Shown here: piece by piece, positions 42,974-51,899 of the stretch | Position numbering within the stretch: position 1 is the stretch's first letter | How the letters are laid out: each line of letters starts with the position of its first letter | Origin: BOG-931 sp963781725 | Lineage (GTDB): Bacteria; Pseudomonadota; Alphaproteobacteria; Rhizobiales; Xanthobacteraceae | Reading direction: 5' to 3' | DNA: 64,000 bases | Assembly: GCA_963781725.1 (NCBI GenBank) | Contig: CAWAGV010000002.1 | Coordinates: 3,348,001-3,412,000 of the forward strand | Position numbers and translations under genes: made by a program | The notes under the pieces: generated by a model | What the model was told of the DNA's origin: nothing | Databases searched by the model: none | Seen by the model: the letters and a program-made list of their open reading frames with translations, nothing else

Positions 42974-43342
42974 GTGGCTCGTATCGCCGGAGTCAACATA
43001 CCGACCAACAAGCGCGTAGTGATCGCGCTCCAGTACATCCATGGCATTGGTGGCGCCAAGGCCAAGGAAATCATGGAAAAAGTTGCGATCCCCGAGACTC
43101 GCCGCGTATCGCAACTCACCGACCAGGAAGTGCTTCAGCTTCGCGAAGTGATCGACCGCGACTACATCGTCGAGGGCGACCTGCGCCGCGAAGTGGCGAT
43201 GAACATCAAGCGGCTGATGGATCTCGGATGCTACCGCGGTCTGCGCCATCGCCGCGGTCTGCCGGTGCGCGGCCAGCGCACCCATACCAATGCGCGCACC
43301 CGCAAGGGTCCGGCAAAGGCCATCGCCGGCAAGAAGAAATAG
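42974..43342 (+). CDS. rpsM: 30S ribosomal protein S13
   Basis: A 122-residue protein at the subunit interface: ARIAGVNIPTNKRVVIALQY, GLRHRRGLPVRGQRTHTNAR, TRKGPAKAIAGKKK. The start codon is GTG, with AAGGAG 8 bases upstream; no ATG is available. Confidence 0.98.
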   Translation: MARIAGVNIPTNKRVVIALQYIHGIGGAKAKEIMEKVAIPETRRVSQLTDQEVLQLREVIDRDYIVEGDLRREVAMNIKRLMDLGCYRGLRHRRGLPVRGQRTHTNARTRKGPAKAIAGKKK

Positions 43343-43405
43343 CGTCGAACAAAATTAATGTGACGGTGCCGGTACAGCCGGTGCTGGTCCGCGAAAGGGT
43401 TCAGA

Positions 43406-43795
43406 ATGGGTAAAGATGCCACGCGCGTTCGCCGACGCGAACGCAAGAACATCGCGTCGGGCGTTGCGCACGTGAACGCCTCCTTCAACAACACCATGAT
43501 CACGATAACCGACGTCCAAGGCAATACCATTGCCTGGTCGTCGTCGGGGACCATGGGTTTCAAGGGCTCTCGCAAGTCGACGCCGTATGCGGCGCAGGTC
43601 GCTGCCGAAGACGCGGCCAAGAAGGCGCAGGAGCACGGCATGCGCACGCTCGAAGTCGAGGTCGCAGGCCCCGGCTCCGGTCGCGAATCGGCGTTGCGTT
43701 CGTTGCAGGCGGCCGGCTTCACGATCACGTCGATTCGCGATGTGACGCCGATCCCCCACAATGGTTGCCGGCCGCGCAAGCGCCGGCGCGTCTAG
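43406..43795 (+). CDS. rpsK: 30S ribosomal protein S11
   Basis: A 129-residue platform protein: NIASGVAHVNASFNNTMITI, SSSGTMGFKGSRKSTPYAAQ, ending IPHNGCRPRKRRRV as in nearly all bacteria. rpsD is absent from this operon, as expected in alphaproteobacteria. Confidence 0.99.
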   Translation: MGKDATRVRRRERKNIASGVAHVNASFNNTMITITDVQGNTIAWSSSGTMGFKGSRKSTPYAAQVAAEDAAKKAQEHGMRTLEVEVAGPGSGRESALRSLQAAGFTITSIRDVTPIPHNGCRPRKRRRV

Positions 43796-43894
43796 GATAT
43801 CCGGTCAATGGAACATGTGGACCATTTGCCGCCGCTCGATCTTGGCCCCACGGAGCGGAGTGGGGCGCGCGAGACGGTCGCGCCGCTCAACGCG

Positions 43895-44926
43895 ATGGGT
43901 GATAAAGTGACGATTCAGAAGAATTGGCAGGAATTGATCAGGCCCAGCAAGTTGCAGGTCAGCCCCGGCGCCGACATGCGCCGGATCGCGACCGTGGTTG
44001 CCGAGCCGCTTGAACGCGGCTTCGGTGTGACACTGGGCAATGCGCTGCGGAGAATTTTGCTCTCGTCGCTGCAAGGTGCTGCGGTGCAGTCCGTGCATAT
44101 CGACGGGGTGCTGCACGAGTTCTCCTCGATTGCCGGTGTGCGCGAGGACGTGACCGACATCGTGCTCAATATCAAGGACATCGCCATCAAGATGCAGGGC
44201 GATGGCCCAAAGCGCATGGTGGTGAAAAAGCAGGGCCCCGGCACTGTGACCGCAGCCGACATTCAGACCGTCGGCGATATCGTCGTTCTCAATCCCGATC
44301 TGGTGTTGTGTACGCTGGACGAGGGCGCCGAGATCCGCATGGAATTCACGGTCAATACCGGCAAGGGCTACGTCCCGGCTGAACGTAACCGTCCGGAGGA
44401 CGCGCCGATCGGCCTTATCCCGGTCGACAGCCTGTACTCGCCGGTGCGCAAGGTCTCCTACAAGGTCGAGAATACCCGCGAGGGCCAAATCCTCGACTAC
44501 GACAAGCTGACGCTGTCGATCGAGACCAACGGTGCCCTGAGCCCCGAGGATGCGCTGGCCTATGCCGCGCGCATTCTGCAGGACCAGCTCAACGTCTTCG
44601 TCAATTTCGAGGAGCCGAAGCGCGAGACCACAAGTGCGCCAATCCCGGACCTGGCGTTCAATCCGGCCTTCCTCAAGAAGGTCGACGAGCTCGAGCTGTC
44701 GGTGCGTTCGGCGAACTGCCTGAAGAACGACAACATCGTTTACATCGGCGACCTCGTTCAAAAGACCGAAGCCGAGATGCTGCGAACGCCGAATTTCGGC
44801 CGCAAGTCGCTTAACGAGATCAAGGAAGTGCTGGTGCAGATGGGCCTGCATCTCGGCATGGAAGTGCCCGGCTGGCCGCCGGAAAACATCGAAGAGCTGG
44901 CCAAGCGCTTCGAGGATCATTACTGA
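43895..44926 (+). CDS. rpoA: DNA-directed RNA polymerase subunit alpha
   Basis: From the ATG at 43895 a 343-residue protein starts MGDKVTIQKNWQELIRPSKL, matching relatives (about 339-343). N-terminal assembly domain with LERGFGVTLGNALRRILLSS; C-terminal domain (about 255-325) with LELSVRSANCLKNDNIVYIG that binds UP elements and activators. An in-frame ATG at 43808, only 12 bases after rpsK and with AGGAT upstream, would add 29 residues (MEHVDHLPPLDLGPTERSGA...). The 43895 start has no visible ribosome site, so the longer form must be considered. Confidence 0.95.
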   Translation: MGDKVTIQKNWQELIRPSKLQVSPGADMRRIATVVAEPLERGFGVTLGNALRRILLSSLQGAAVQSVHIDGVLHEFSSIAGVREDVTDIVLNIKDIAIKMQGDGPKRMVVKKQGPGTVTAADIQTVGDIVVLNPDLVLCTLDEGAEIRMEFTVNTGKGYVPAERNRPEDAPIGLIPVDSLYSPVRKVSYKVENTREGQILDYDKLTLSIETNGALSPEDALAYAARILQDQLNVFVNFEEPKRETTSAPIPDLAFNPAFLKKVDELELSVRSANCLKNDNIVYIGDLVQKTEAEMLRTPNFGRKSLNEIKEVLVQMGLHLGMEVPGWPPENIEELAKRFEDHY

Positions 44927-44963
44927 GCGCAGGCTTGGTGCCTGGGAGAAGTGAGTAGGAAAG

Positions 44964-45395
44964 ATGCGTCACGCAAAGACCCATCGCAAATTCAATCGCC
45001 GTTCGGATCATCGCAAGTCGATGCTCGCGAACTTGGCGGCGTCGCTGATCAAGCATGAGCAGATCACGACGACGCTGCCGAAGGCGAAGGATTTGCGCCC
45101 GATCGTCGAGAAGCTTGTGACGCTCGGCAAGCGCGGCGACCTGCATGCGCGCCGCCAGGCGATTGCGCAGATGCGCGACCTTGCCATGGTCAAGAAGCTC
45201 TTCGAAGTGCTCGGTCCACGCTACAAGGCCCGCAATGGCGGTTACACGCGGGTGATGAAGGCCGGTTTCCGGTATGGCGATTCCGCCCCGGTTGCCGTCA
45301 TCGAGTTCGTCGATCGCGATCTCGAGGCCAAGGGCAAGGACTCCGGGCCGGTGCAGGCGCGCAAGGAAGCGGAGACCGCTTCCGCAACGGCTTAA
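44964..45395 (+). CDS. rplQ: 50S ribosomal protein L17
   Basis: A 143-residue protein starting MRHAKTHRKFNRRSDHRKSM, with LIKHEQITTTLPKAKDLRPI. Slightly longer than the E. coli form (127) because of a C-terminal acidic/basic tail. Last gene of the ribosomal cluster. Confidence 0.99.
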   Translation: MRHAKTHRKFNRRSDHRKSMLANLAASLIKHEQITTTLPKAKDLRPIVEKLVTLGKRGDLHARRQAIAQMRDLAMVKKLFEVLGPRYKARNGGYTRVMKAGFRYGDSAPVAVIEFVDRDLEAKGKDSGPVQARKEAETASATA

Positions 45396-45417
45396 TCGTT
45401 TCGGCTTTGCAAAATCG

Positions 45418-45446
45418 AAAAGAGCGGCGCGAGCCGCTCTTTTTTG
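45418..45446 (+). terminator. Rho-independent terminator after rplQ
   Basis: AAAAGAGCGGC (45418-45428), loop GCGA, GCCGCTCTTTT (45433-45443) and more T: an 11-bp stem with T run, closing the ribosomal supercluster. Confidence 0.93.
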
Positions 45447-45568
45447 TGACAGTTGCTTCCTCCCCGGATGACAATTTCCAGACGAGACAATTGCGCACAG
45501 CATGCTGTTATGGATTTGTCGCGCCGTGGAACCTGCAATATTGTCGATTCGGGATTCGGAGGGGAATT

Positions 45569-46402
45569 ATGATACGGCTGGCGATACTTTCAATTGCCGC
45601 GGTAGTGGCGGCGGGTGCGACTTATGCGGATACGCCGGTCGAGCGCGGCAGTTATCTCGTCAACACCATCATGACCTGCGGCAATTGCCATTCGCCGAAG
45701 GGGCCGCCTGATGTGGTTGCCGGTAAGGATTTCTCCGGCGGGCTGCGTTTTGAAACTCCGGCATTCGACGTCACCGCGCCGAACATCACCCCGGACAAGA
45801 CCACGGGCATCGGCACGTGGAGTGCGGACGACATCAAGAAGCTTCTGCTGCAGAACGTCCGTCCGAACGGCGTGTCGCTCGTGGTAATGCCGACGGGTTT
45901 CTATGACATCCTGCTGCCAGGCGATCTCGATGCGATCGTTGCTTACCTGCAAAGCGTAAAGCCGGTCAGCAACAAAGTGCCTGATCCCAACTACAAGCTG
46001 CCGGCAAAGCACCAGATTTTTCCAGGCGCCGAGAAGCCGATCAACCCGGCCGATCTCAACGATAAGGTCAAGCACGGCTTCTATCTCGCCACCATCGGCC
46101 ACTGCATGGAGTGCCACACGCCGCGGGTGAAGGGCGAACTGGATTTCTCCAATATCGGCGCCGGCGGACAGGAGTTTCCCGGTCCCTGGGGCGTCTCGAC
46201 GTCGCGCAATATCACCTCGAGCAAGACCAAAGGTATTGGCGACTGGACCGATGCCGACATCAAGCGCGCCGTCACCCAGGGCATCGACAAGGATGGCAAC
46301 AAGCTGAAAGGCCCCATGGGCTTTCAGTACTATGCCCACATGACCGACGCCGACCTTGACGCGGTCATTGCCTGGCTGCGGACGGTACCGCCGAAGGAGT
46401 AA
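45569..46402 (+). CDS. Periplasmic dihaem cytochrome c
   Basis: A 277-residue protein. The ATG at 45569 follows GGAGGGGAATT and opens a signal peptide (MIRLAILSIAAVVAAGATYA). Two haem-c sites: C37-x-x-C40-H41 (CGNCH) and C179-x-x-C182-H183 (CMECH), so each half is one class I cytochrome domain (a tandem duplication, both with RGSYL/HGFYL then NIT and GIG.W). Such proteins often serve as electron acceptors of periplasmic alcohol, aldehyde or gluconate-type dehydrogenases; no partner enzyme is nearby. Possible axial Met residues include M107 (VVMPTGF) and M253 (GPMGFQYY) areas. Confidence 0.9.
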   Translation: MIRLAILSIAAVVAAGATYADTPVERGSYLVNTIMTCGNCHSPKGPPDVVAGKDFSGGLRFETPAFDVTAPNITPDKTTGIGTWSADDIKKLLLQNVRPNGVSLVVMPTGFYDILLPGDLDAIVAYLQSVKPVSNKVPDPNYKLPAKHQIFPGAEKPINPADLNDKVKHGFYLATIGHCMECHTPRVKGELDFSNIGAGGQEFPGPWGVSTSRNITSSKTKGIGDWTDADIKRAVTQGIDKDGNKLKGPMGFQYYAHMTDADLDAVIAWLRTVPPKE

Positions 46403-46474
46403 CGGCGGCAAAATCCACCCTTCTAAAGCCCCGGTTATACGCCTATATAGCCGCGTAGAATCGAGGCTTTTCCC

Positions 46475-47875
46475 ATGCAGCGTTTCTCTGTTTTGCTGGC
46501 TTCGGCGTTTGCCGCCTTTGTGCTGGCGGTATTGCCCGCGGGCGCGCAGCAGCGCCAGGTGCCGGCCTCGGCAGCCCAACTGCAGCTTTCATTTTCTCCG
46601 GTGGTGCAGCGGGTGGCGCCTGCGGTGGTCAACGTCTACGCCCAGCACATCGTCGCCAACAATAATCCGTTCATGGCCGACCCGTTTTTCCGCCAATTCT
46701 TTGGCGGCGGCGGGATGCCGCGCGCGCAGGTCGAGCGCTCGCTTGGTTCCGGCGTTATTGTCGATCCGGCCGGTCTCGTCGTCACCAACTACCATGTGAT
46801 CGCCGACGCCAGCGAAGTGAAGGTGGCGCTTGCGGACAAGCGGGAGCTCGATGCCGACATCGTGCTGAAGGACCAGCGCAGCGATCTCGCGGTGCTTCGG
46901 ATCAAAAGCAAGGGCGAACGTTTCCCGACGCTGGAGCTCGCCAACTCCGACGAATTGCAGGTCGGTGACGTGGTGCTGGCAATCGGCAATCCGTTCGGCA
47001 TCGGTCAGACCGTGACGCACGGCATCGTCTCGGCGGTGGCGCGAACGCAAGTCGGCAACAGCGACTATCAGTTCTTCATTCAAACCGACGCCGCCATCAA
47101 TCCCGGTAATTCCGGCGGCGCGCTGGTCGATGTCAACAGCCGCCTGGTCGGCATCAATTCGGAAATCTATTCCCGCTCCGGCGGCTCCGAGGGCATAGGC
47201 TTTGCTATCCCTGCGAACATGGTGAAGGTCATCGTCGCTTCGGCCGAGCAAGGCAGCGGAACGGTCAAACGCGCCTGGCTCGGCGCCAAGCTCCAGGAGG
47301 TCACGCCGGAGATTGCCGACAGTCTTGGCCTCAAGCATCCGGGCGGCGCGCTGGTGGCGAGCGTCGTCAGCGGCAGTCCGGCGGCCCGTGCCGGGATCAA
47401 AACCGGCGATCTGATCGTGACCATCGACGGCGTCACCGTCGACGATCCGGCGGGGTTCGATTACCGCTTCGCCACCAAGCCGGTGGGCGGCGAGGCGAAA
47501 GTCGGACTGTTGCGGCAAGGCAAGGAAACAGTCGTGGCCCTGGCGCTGCAGGGATTGCCCGATACGCCGCGCCAGGAAGTGGAAATTCAAGGCCGCTCGC
47601 CATTCCTTGGCGCAAAGGTGGCGAACCTTTCGCCGGCGCTGGCCGATGAAATGCGGCTCGATCCGCAGACCGAGGGCGTTGTCATCACCGGCGTGGCCGA
47701 TGGCTCGGCGGCGCAATCGGTCGGGTTTCAAAAGGGTGACATTATCGTTTCGGTGAACGGCCAGAACATCGCCAAATCTTCGGAGCTTGAGCACATCGCC
47801 AATGCCGGCAGCAGATCGTGGCGCATTACCATTCAGCGCGCCGGCCAGCAGATCTCCGTGATGTTCTCGGGTTGA
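46475..47875 (+). CDS. HtrA/Deg-type periplasmic serine protease
   Basis: A 466-residue protein: signal peptide (1-24), trypsin-like domain with catalytic H107 (TNYHVIAD), D137 (RSDLAVL) and S213 (GNSGGAL), then two PDZ domains (about 262-350 and 372-460, with AWLGAKLQEV and FLGAKVANL starts). It degrades or refolds damaged envelope proteins. This layout matches DegP/DegQ-like enzymes in Rhizobiales. Located between the cytochrome and rarA. Confidence 0.94.
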   Translation: MQRFSVLLASAFAAFVLAVLPAGAQQRQVPASAAQLQLSFSPVVQRVAPAVVNVYAQHIVANNNPFMADPFFRQFFGGGGMPRAQVERSLGSGVIVDPAGLVVTNYHVIADASEVKVALADKRELDADIVLKDQRSDLAVLRIKSKGERFPTLELANSDELQVGDVVLAIGNPFGIGQTVTHGIVSAVARTQVGNSDYQFFIQTDAAINPGNSGGALVDVNSRLVGINSEIYSRSGGSEGIGFAIPANMVKVIVASAEQGSGTVKRAWLGAKLQEVTPEIADSLGLKHPGGALVASVVSGSPAARAGIKTGDLIVTIDGVTVDDPAGFDYRFATKPVGGEAKVGLLRQGKETVVALALQGLPDTPRQEVEIQGRSPFLGAKVANLSPALADEMRLDPQTEGVVITGVADGSAAQSVGFQKGDIIVSVNGQNIAKSSELEHIANAGSRSWRITIQRAGQQISVMFSG

Positions 47876-47900
47876 CGATGAGACAGGACGGACCACGCCG

Positions 47901-49235
47901 ATGAGCTCCCGTCCCAAGACCAAGGGTCCGACACTGTTCGCGGCCGGCGGGCTCGACCGCGATGCGCCGCGGCCGCTGGCCGACAAGCTGCGCCCGGACA
48001 AGCTCGCTGACGTTGTTGGGCAGGATCACCTGCTTGGCGCCGACGGCGCGCTGACCCGCATGCTGGAGACGCGTTCGCTCGGCTCGCTGATCTTCTGGGG
48101 GCCGCCGGGCACCGGCAAGACCACCGTCGCACGGCTTCTCGCCCGCGAGACCGAACTTTATTTCGAGCAGATTTCCGCGATCTTTTCCGGTGTCGCCGAC
48201 CTGAAGAAAGTCTTCGAGGCGGCGCGGCTGCGCCGGCAAACCGGGCAGGGGACGCTGCTGTTCGTCGATGAGATTCACCGTTTCAACCGCGCGCAGCAGG
48301 ATTCATTTTTGCCGGTGGTCGAAGACGGCACCGTCGTTCTGGTGGGCGCGACGACGGAGAACCCGTCATTCGAGCTCAACGCTCCGCTCTTGTCGCGGGC
48401 ACGGGTGCTGGTGTTCAAGCCGCTCGACGCTGCCGCGATCGAGAAGCTTCTTTCGCGGGCCGAGGCCATCGAAGGCAAGCTGCTGCCGCTCGACGCAGAA
48501 GCGCGCGCGTCATTGCTGCGGATGGCCGATGGCGATGGCCGCGCGGCGCTGACGCTGTCCGAGGAAATCTGGCGCGCCGCGCGCAACAACGAGATTTTCA
48601 CCGCCGCCGCCCTGCAGGAAATCGTGCAGCGGCGGGCGCCGATTTACGACAAGAAGCAGGACGGCCATTACAACCTCATCAGCGCGCTGCACAAGTCGGT
48701 GCGCGGTTCGGATGCCGACGCGGCGCTCTACTACTTCTGCCGTATGCTCGACGCCGGCGAAGATCCGCTCTATCTGGCGCGGCGGGTCGTTCGGATGGCG
48801 GTCGAGGACATCGGCCTGGCCGATCCGCAGGCACTGGTCGTCGCCAATGCCGCGAAGGACGCCTACGATTTTCTTGGTAGTCCCGAAGGCGAACTGGCGA
48901 TTGCCGAGGCGGTGATTTATGTTGCCACGGCGCCGAAATCGAACGCAACCTATGTGGCGTTCGGCGCGGCGATGCGCACCGCGAAGGAGGCGGGATCGCT
49001 GTTGCCGCCCAAGCATGTGCTGAACGCGCCGACGAAGCTGATGAAAGCCGAGGGTTACGGCGCCGGCTATGAATATGACCACGACGCCGAAGAAGCGTTT
49101 TCCGGGCAGGATTACTTCCCGGAGCAACTCGGCCGTCAGCAATTCTACGATCCGCCGGAGCGCGGCTTCGAACGGGAAATCCGCAAGCGCCTGGAGTACT
49201 GGGCGAAGCTGCGGCGCGAGCGGAGCGGAACGTGA
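47901..49235 (+). CDS. rarA: Replication-associated recombination protein A (RarA/MgsA)
   Basis: A 444-residue AAA+ clamp-loader-like ATPase acting at stalled replication forks. Walker A GPPGTGKTTVA (about residues 64-74), Walker B LLFVDEIHRFN, sensor ATTENPSFEL, and the C-terminal tetramerisation part with DPLYLARRVVRMAVEDIGLA. Normal length. AGGACGGA precedes the ATG. Its TGA is overlapped by the GTG of the next gene. Confidence 0.97.
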   Translation: MSSRPKTKGPTLFAAGGLDRDAPRPLADKLRPDKLADVVGQDHLLGADGALTRMLETRSLGSLIFWGPPGTGKTTVARLLARETELYFEQISAIFSGVADLKKVFEAARLRRQTGQGTLLFVDEIHRFNRAQQDSFLPVVEDGTVVLVGATTENPSFELNAPLLSRARVLVFKPLDAAAIEKLLSRAEAIEGKLLPLDAEARASLLRMADGDGRAALTLSEEIWRAARNNEIFTAAALQEIVQRRAPIYDKKQDGHYNLISALHKSVRGSDADAALYYFCRMLDAGEDPLYLARRVVRMAVEDIGLADPQALVVANAAKDAYDFLGSPEGELAIAEAVIYVATAPKSNATYVAFGAAMRTAKEAGSLLPPKHVLNAPTKLMKAEGYGAGYEYDHDAEEAFSGQDYFPEQLGRQQFYDPPERGFEREIRKRLEYWAKLRRERSGT

Positions 49236-50530
49236 GGGGAAGCCGTGGACCACGTCAGCCGGGCGGTGGCAAGCAGACGGCCGGCCCGCGTCATCGTGGG
49301 CGGATCGATCGCGGCAACCGTCACGCTGAGGCGCGACAGGAGCGGCCCTTGAGGGGCGGGGGCAAGCAGGCTGCTGGGTCTCGGCATCGGGGGCATTTTG
49401 GTCATGGAAACCGGCACCCAGAGGAGCGGGCGCAGCGAGTCTCGAAGGGTGACGGTCCAGGTCGCGATCCCTTCAAGGCACGCGTCCCGCATCCATCGGA
49501 GGACGCGGCGAAACCAGTGGCGCCTATGGCGCCGATGCCGACGACCGTTCAAAACGTCGCGGTGACCGCGGATGAAGCCGGGATGCGCGTCGATCGCTTT
49601 TTCGAGGCGCGATTTCCGGGGCTGAGTTTTTCCCATATCCAGCGCGTCATCCGCAAAGGCGAGGTGCGGGTCAATGGCAAGCGCACCGAACCGAAGAACC
49701 GGCTGGAGGCGGGACAGACCGTTCGTATTCCTCCGCTGCGGCTTGATTCGCCGAAACCGCTGGCGCCCGGCAATGAAGCGGCCGCAAACACTCGCGAGTT
49801 TCTTAAGTCGATCACGTTGTACGAAGACGATGACGTTCTGGTGCTGAACAAGCCGATGGGTTTGGCCGTCCAGGGTGGGTCCGGCACTACGCGACATCTC
49901 GACGGCATGCTTGGAGTTCTGCGCGACGCTCAGGGTCAACGTCCCCGGCTGGTGCATCGGCTGGACAAGGACACGGCCGGTTGCCTCCTCGTCGCGAAGA
50001 CGCGCTTTGCCGCCTCGGCGCTGGCCAAGACCTTCCGGTCGCGTTCGGCGCGCAAGATTTACTGGGCACTGGTCGCCGGCGTGCCAAAACCGCAACAGGG
50101 CCGGATTTCGACCTTCCTCGCCAAGGAGGAACGCGAAGATAAATCGTTCATGCGCATCGCCGAACACGGCGACAAAGGCGCAAGCCACGCAATCACCTAT
50201 TACACCGTGGTGGATACGTCAGGTCCGCTGATGGCCTGGATATCGCTCAAGCCGGTGACCGGCCGCACCCATCAGCTCCGTGCGCACATGGACCATATCG
50301 GCCACCCGATTGTCGGCGATCCGAAGTATTTTGCCCGCGAGAACTGGGAGTTGCCGGGCGGCATGCAGAAGAAGCTGCACCTTCTGGCCCGCCGCATCGT
50401 CGTGCCGCATCCGCGTGGCGGAGCGATTGACATCTCCGCGCCGCTGCCGCCGCACATGCTGCAATCGTGGAATCTGCTCGGCCTTGACGCCAAGCGCTAC
50501 GATCCGATCGTTGAAGCGCCGGAGGAGTGA
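49232..50530 (+). CDS. RluA-family 23S rRNA pseudouridine synthase with basic repeat N-terminus
   Basis: A 432-residue protein starting with GTG that overlaps the rarA stop (GTGA). Residues about 1-100 are Arg/Gly/His-rich and include a diverged 31-residue repeat (GGGKQTAGPRHRG... and GGGKQAAGSRHRG...). Residues about 115-175 form an S4 RNA-binding domain (MRVDRFFEARFPGLSFSHIQ). The synthase core follows: LNKPMGLAVQGG, PRLVHRLDKDTAGCLLVAKT with catalytic D245, and GRTHQLRAHM. Closest to RluC-type enzymes. An alternative start inside the low-complexity region (for example M98) would give a normal 335-residue enzyme. Confidence 0.88.
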   Translation: MRGSRGPRQPGGGKQTAGPRHRGRIDRGNRHAEARQERPLRGGGKQAAGSRHRGHFGHGNRHPEERAQRVSKGDGPGRDPFKARVPHPSEDAAKPVAPMAPMPTTVQNVAVTADEAGMRVDRFFEARFPGLSFSHIQRVIRKGEVRVNGKRTEPKNRLEAGQTVRIPPLRLDSPKPLAPGNEAAANTREFLKSITLYEDDDVLVLNKPMGLAVQGGSGTTRHLDGMLGVLRDAQGQRPRLVHRLDKDTAGCLLVAKTRFAASALAKTFRSRSARKIYWALVAGVPKPQQGRISTFLAKEEREDKSFMRIAEHGDKGASHAITYYTVVDTSGPLMAWISLKPVTGRTHQLRAHMDHIGHPIVGDPKYFARENWELPGGMQKKLHLLARRIVVPHPRGGAIDISAPLPPHMLQSWNLLGLDAKRYDPIVEAPEE

Positions 50531-50582
50531 CTGGGAACAACGCGTGCGCCGCGGGGTTTACCGGAAGCACCGCGAGGCGCAT

Positions 50583-51050
50583 GTGAACGGCAAGCTGACC
50601 TTCATTGTCGGATTTGCGATGTCAGTGGCCCTTACGGGCGCGTCGCAAGCCCGCGATTTCGAGATGGGTGGCGACAGTTCATACCCAAACTCGATTATCG
50701 CGCCCGAGCCCGGCACTCACCGACCGCTGCACACAACCAAGCCGCTGTCACCGCAGACCTTCCATCACCACTTCCGTTACGCGCACGGCTCGTCCGGCTC
50801 GGTGCTGCCGACGCCGCTGCCGAAGACGCAGGCCCTTCCACCGGTAGGCAGCAGTATGCCGACGGTAAAACCGACGGCGACAATCACGGACCAGGGGCCG
50901 ACAATCTTGCCGAACGGCAAAACCGTTCCCAATCTGCCGCACGGGCCGGAGACGTTTCAGGATCGCGCGTCACGCTGCGCCCATCAGCAGGGCCTCAACA
51001 ACATTTCGGGAAGCGCGAGCACGCAGTACATGGGCGCCTGCCTTCAATAA
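50583..51050 (+). CDS. Small exported protein, unknown
   Basis: A 155-residue protein starting with GTG (GAGGCG just upstream) and a signal peptide (about residues 1-23, LTFIVGFAMSVALTGASQA). The mature part is Pro/Thr/Ser/His-rich and largely disordered (TTKPLSPQTFHHHFRYAHGS, PTPLPKTQALPPVGSS) with a C-terminal CAHQQGLNNISG...GACLQ carrying two Cys. I do not recognise a family, though similar low-complexity exported proteins occur in Bradyrhizobium relatives. It begins 52 bases after the pseudouridine synthase. Confidence 0.65.
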   Translation: MNGKLTFIVGFAMSVALTGASQARDFEMGGDSSYPNSIIAPEPGTHRPLHTTKPLSPQTFHHHFRYAHGSSGSVLPTPLPKTQALPPVGSSMPTVKPTATITDQGPTILPNGKTVPNLPHGPETFQDRASRCAHQQGLNNISGSASTQYMGACLQ

Positions 51051-51075
51051 ATCGGCCGGCGCCTTTTTATTTGCC

Positions 51076-51105
51076 TTGACAGGCAACTAAATGGTTGCAT
51101 ATTGT
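51076..51105 (+). promoter_or_regulatory. Promoter and ArsR operator
   Basis: TTGACA (51076-51081), 18-base spacer, TATTGT (51100-51105). The spacer carries an inverted repeat, GCAAC (51083-51087) and GTTGC (51094-51098), ideally placed for repression by the encoded ArsR protein. Transcription would start at about 51111, at the start codon itself, so the message is probably leaderless. Confidence 0.65.
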
Positions 51106-51109
51106 TTTC

Positions 51110-51424
51110 ATGGATGACGTGTTCAAGGCGCTGGCGGATGCGAGCAGGAGGGAACTGCTTGACCGGCTTCGCGCCGACAACGGCCAGACGCTCGGTGACC
51201 TCTGCACGCGGCTCGATATGTCGCGCCAGGCGGTGAGCAAGCATCTGGCGATTCTGGAAGCCGCCAATCTCGTCGCCACGGTGCGGCGAGGGCGGGAGAA
51301 GTTGCACTACCTCAATCCGGTGCCGATCCACGAGATTGGCGAACGCTGGATCGGGAAATTCGAGCGCTCGCGGTTGCAAGCGCTCAGTGACATGAAGAAA
51401 GTATTGGAGAGTGGCGATGAGTAA
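51110..51424 (+). CDS. ArsR-family transcriptional repressor
   Basis: A 104-residue winged-helix regulator: MDDVFKALADASRRELLDRL, then TLGDLCTRLDMSRQAVSKHL (recognition helix) and RRGREKLHYLNPVPIHEIGE (wing). There are no Cys residues, so no metal-thiolate site of the ArsR/SmtB kind; this is the non-metal subgroup that pairs with SRPBCC proteins. The ATG at 51110 is preferred because one at 51095 lies inside the promoter. First gene of a coupled four-gene operon. Confidence 0.9.
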   Translation: MDDVFKALADASRRELLDRLRADNGQTLGDLCTRLDMSRQAVSKHLAILEAANLVATVRRGREKLHYLNPVPIHEIGERWIGKFERSRLQALSDMKKVLESGDE

Positions 51425-51899
51425 GCCGAGTTTTATGTATGTGATCTATATCGCGGCGACACCGGAAAAGGTGTTCCGCGCACTGACGTCGGCGGAGATG
51501 TCTAAGCAGTACTGGAGCGGGAACTACGTCGAATCCGACTGGAAGGTCGGCTCCCCCTTCGCGCTGCGGCTGGCCCGCCACGAGAAGCAGGACATCAGCG
51601 GCGAGGTGCTGGAATGCGATCCGCCGCGCCGGCTCTCTTACACGTTCCACCCTCATCATGGCGGCCTGGAAAGCGAGGGCGCCTCTCGCGTCGTTTTCGA
51701 GATCGAGGCGCTCCAGGATCAGGTCAAGCTCACCGTCATCCATGATGGCTTCGAGGCGGGCAGCAAGGTGCTCGAGTCGATCAGCCAGGGCTGGCCGCAC
51801 GTGCTGTCGAGCCTCAAGAGCTATCTGGAGTCGGGCAAGGGCATCACGGCGCCCTGGTACCGCGACAGCGCCGCACAGACGGCGGGAGCGGCGCGATGA
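51417..51899 (+). CDS. SRPBCC/AHSA1-family protein 1
   Basis: A 160-residue START-like ligand-binding fold: MYVIYIAATPEKVFRALTSA, YWSGNYVESDWKVGSPFALR, GEVLECDPPRRLSYTF and the C-terminal QGWPHVLSSLKSYLESGKGI. Family members bind hydrophobic ligands; substrate unknown. Overlaps the arsR end by 8 bases (GGAG ahead of ATG 51417) and the next gene by ATGA. First of three paralogues. Confidence 0.9.
   Translation: MSKPSFMYVIYIAATPEKVFRALTSAEMSKQYWSGNYVESDWKVGSPFALRLARHEKQDISGEVLECDPPRRLSYTFHPHHGGLESEGASRVVFEIEALQDQVKLTVIHDGFEAGSKVLESISQGWPHVLSSLKSYLESGKGITAPWYRDSAAQTAGAAR

Noticed and set aside
50280..50582. Long N-terminal extension of the small exported protein
   Set aside because: It overlaps the pseudouridine synthase in another frame and would hide the signal peptide.
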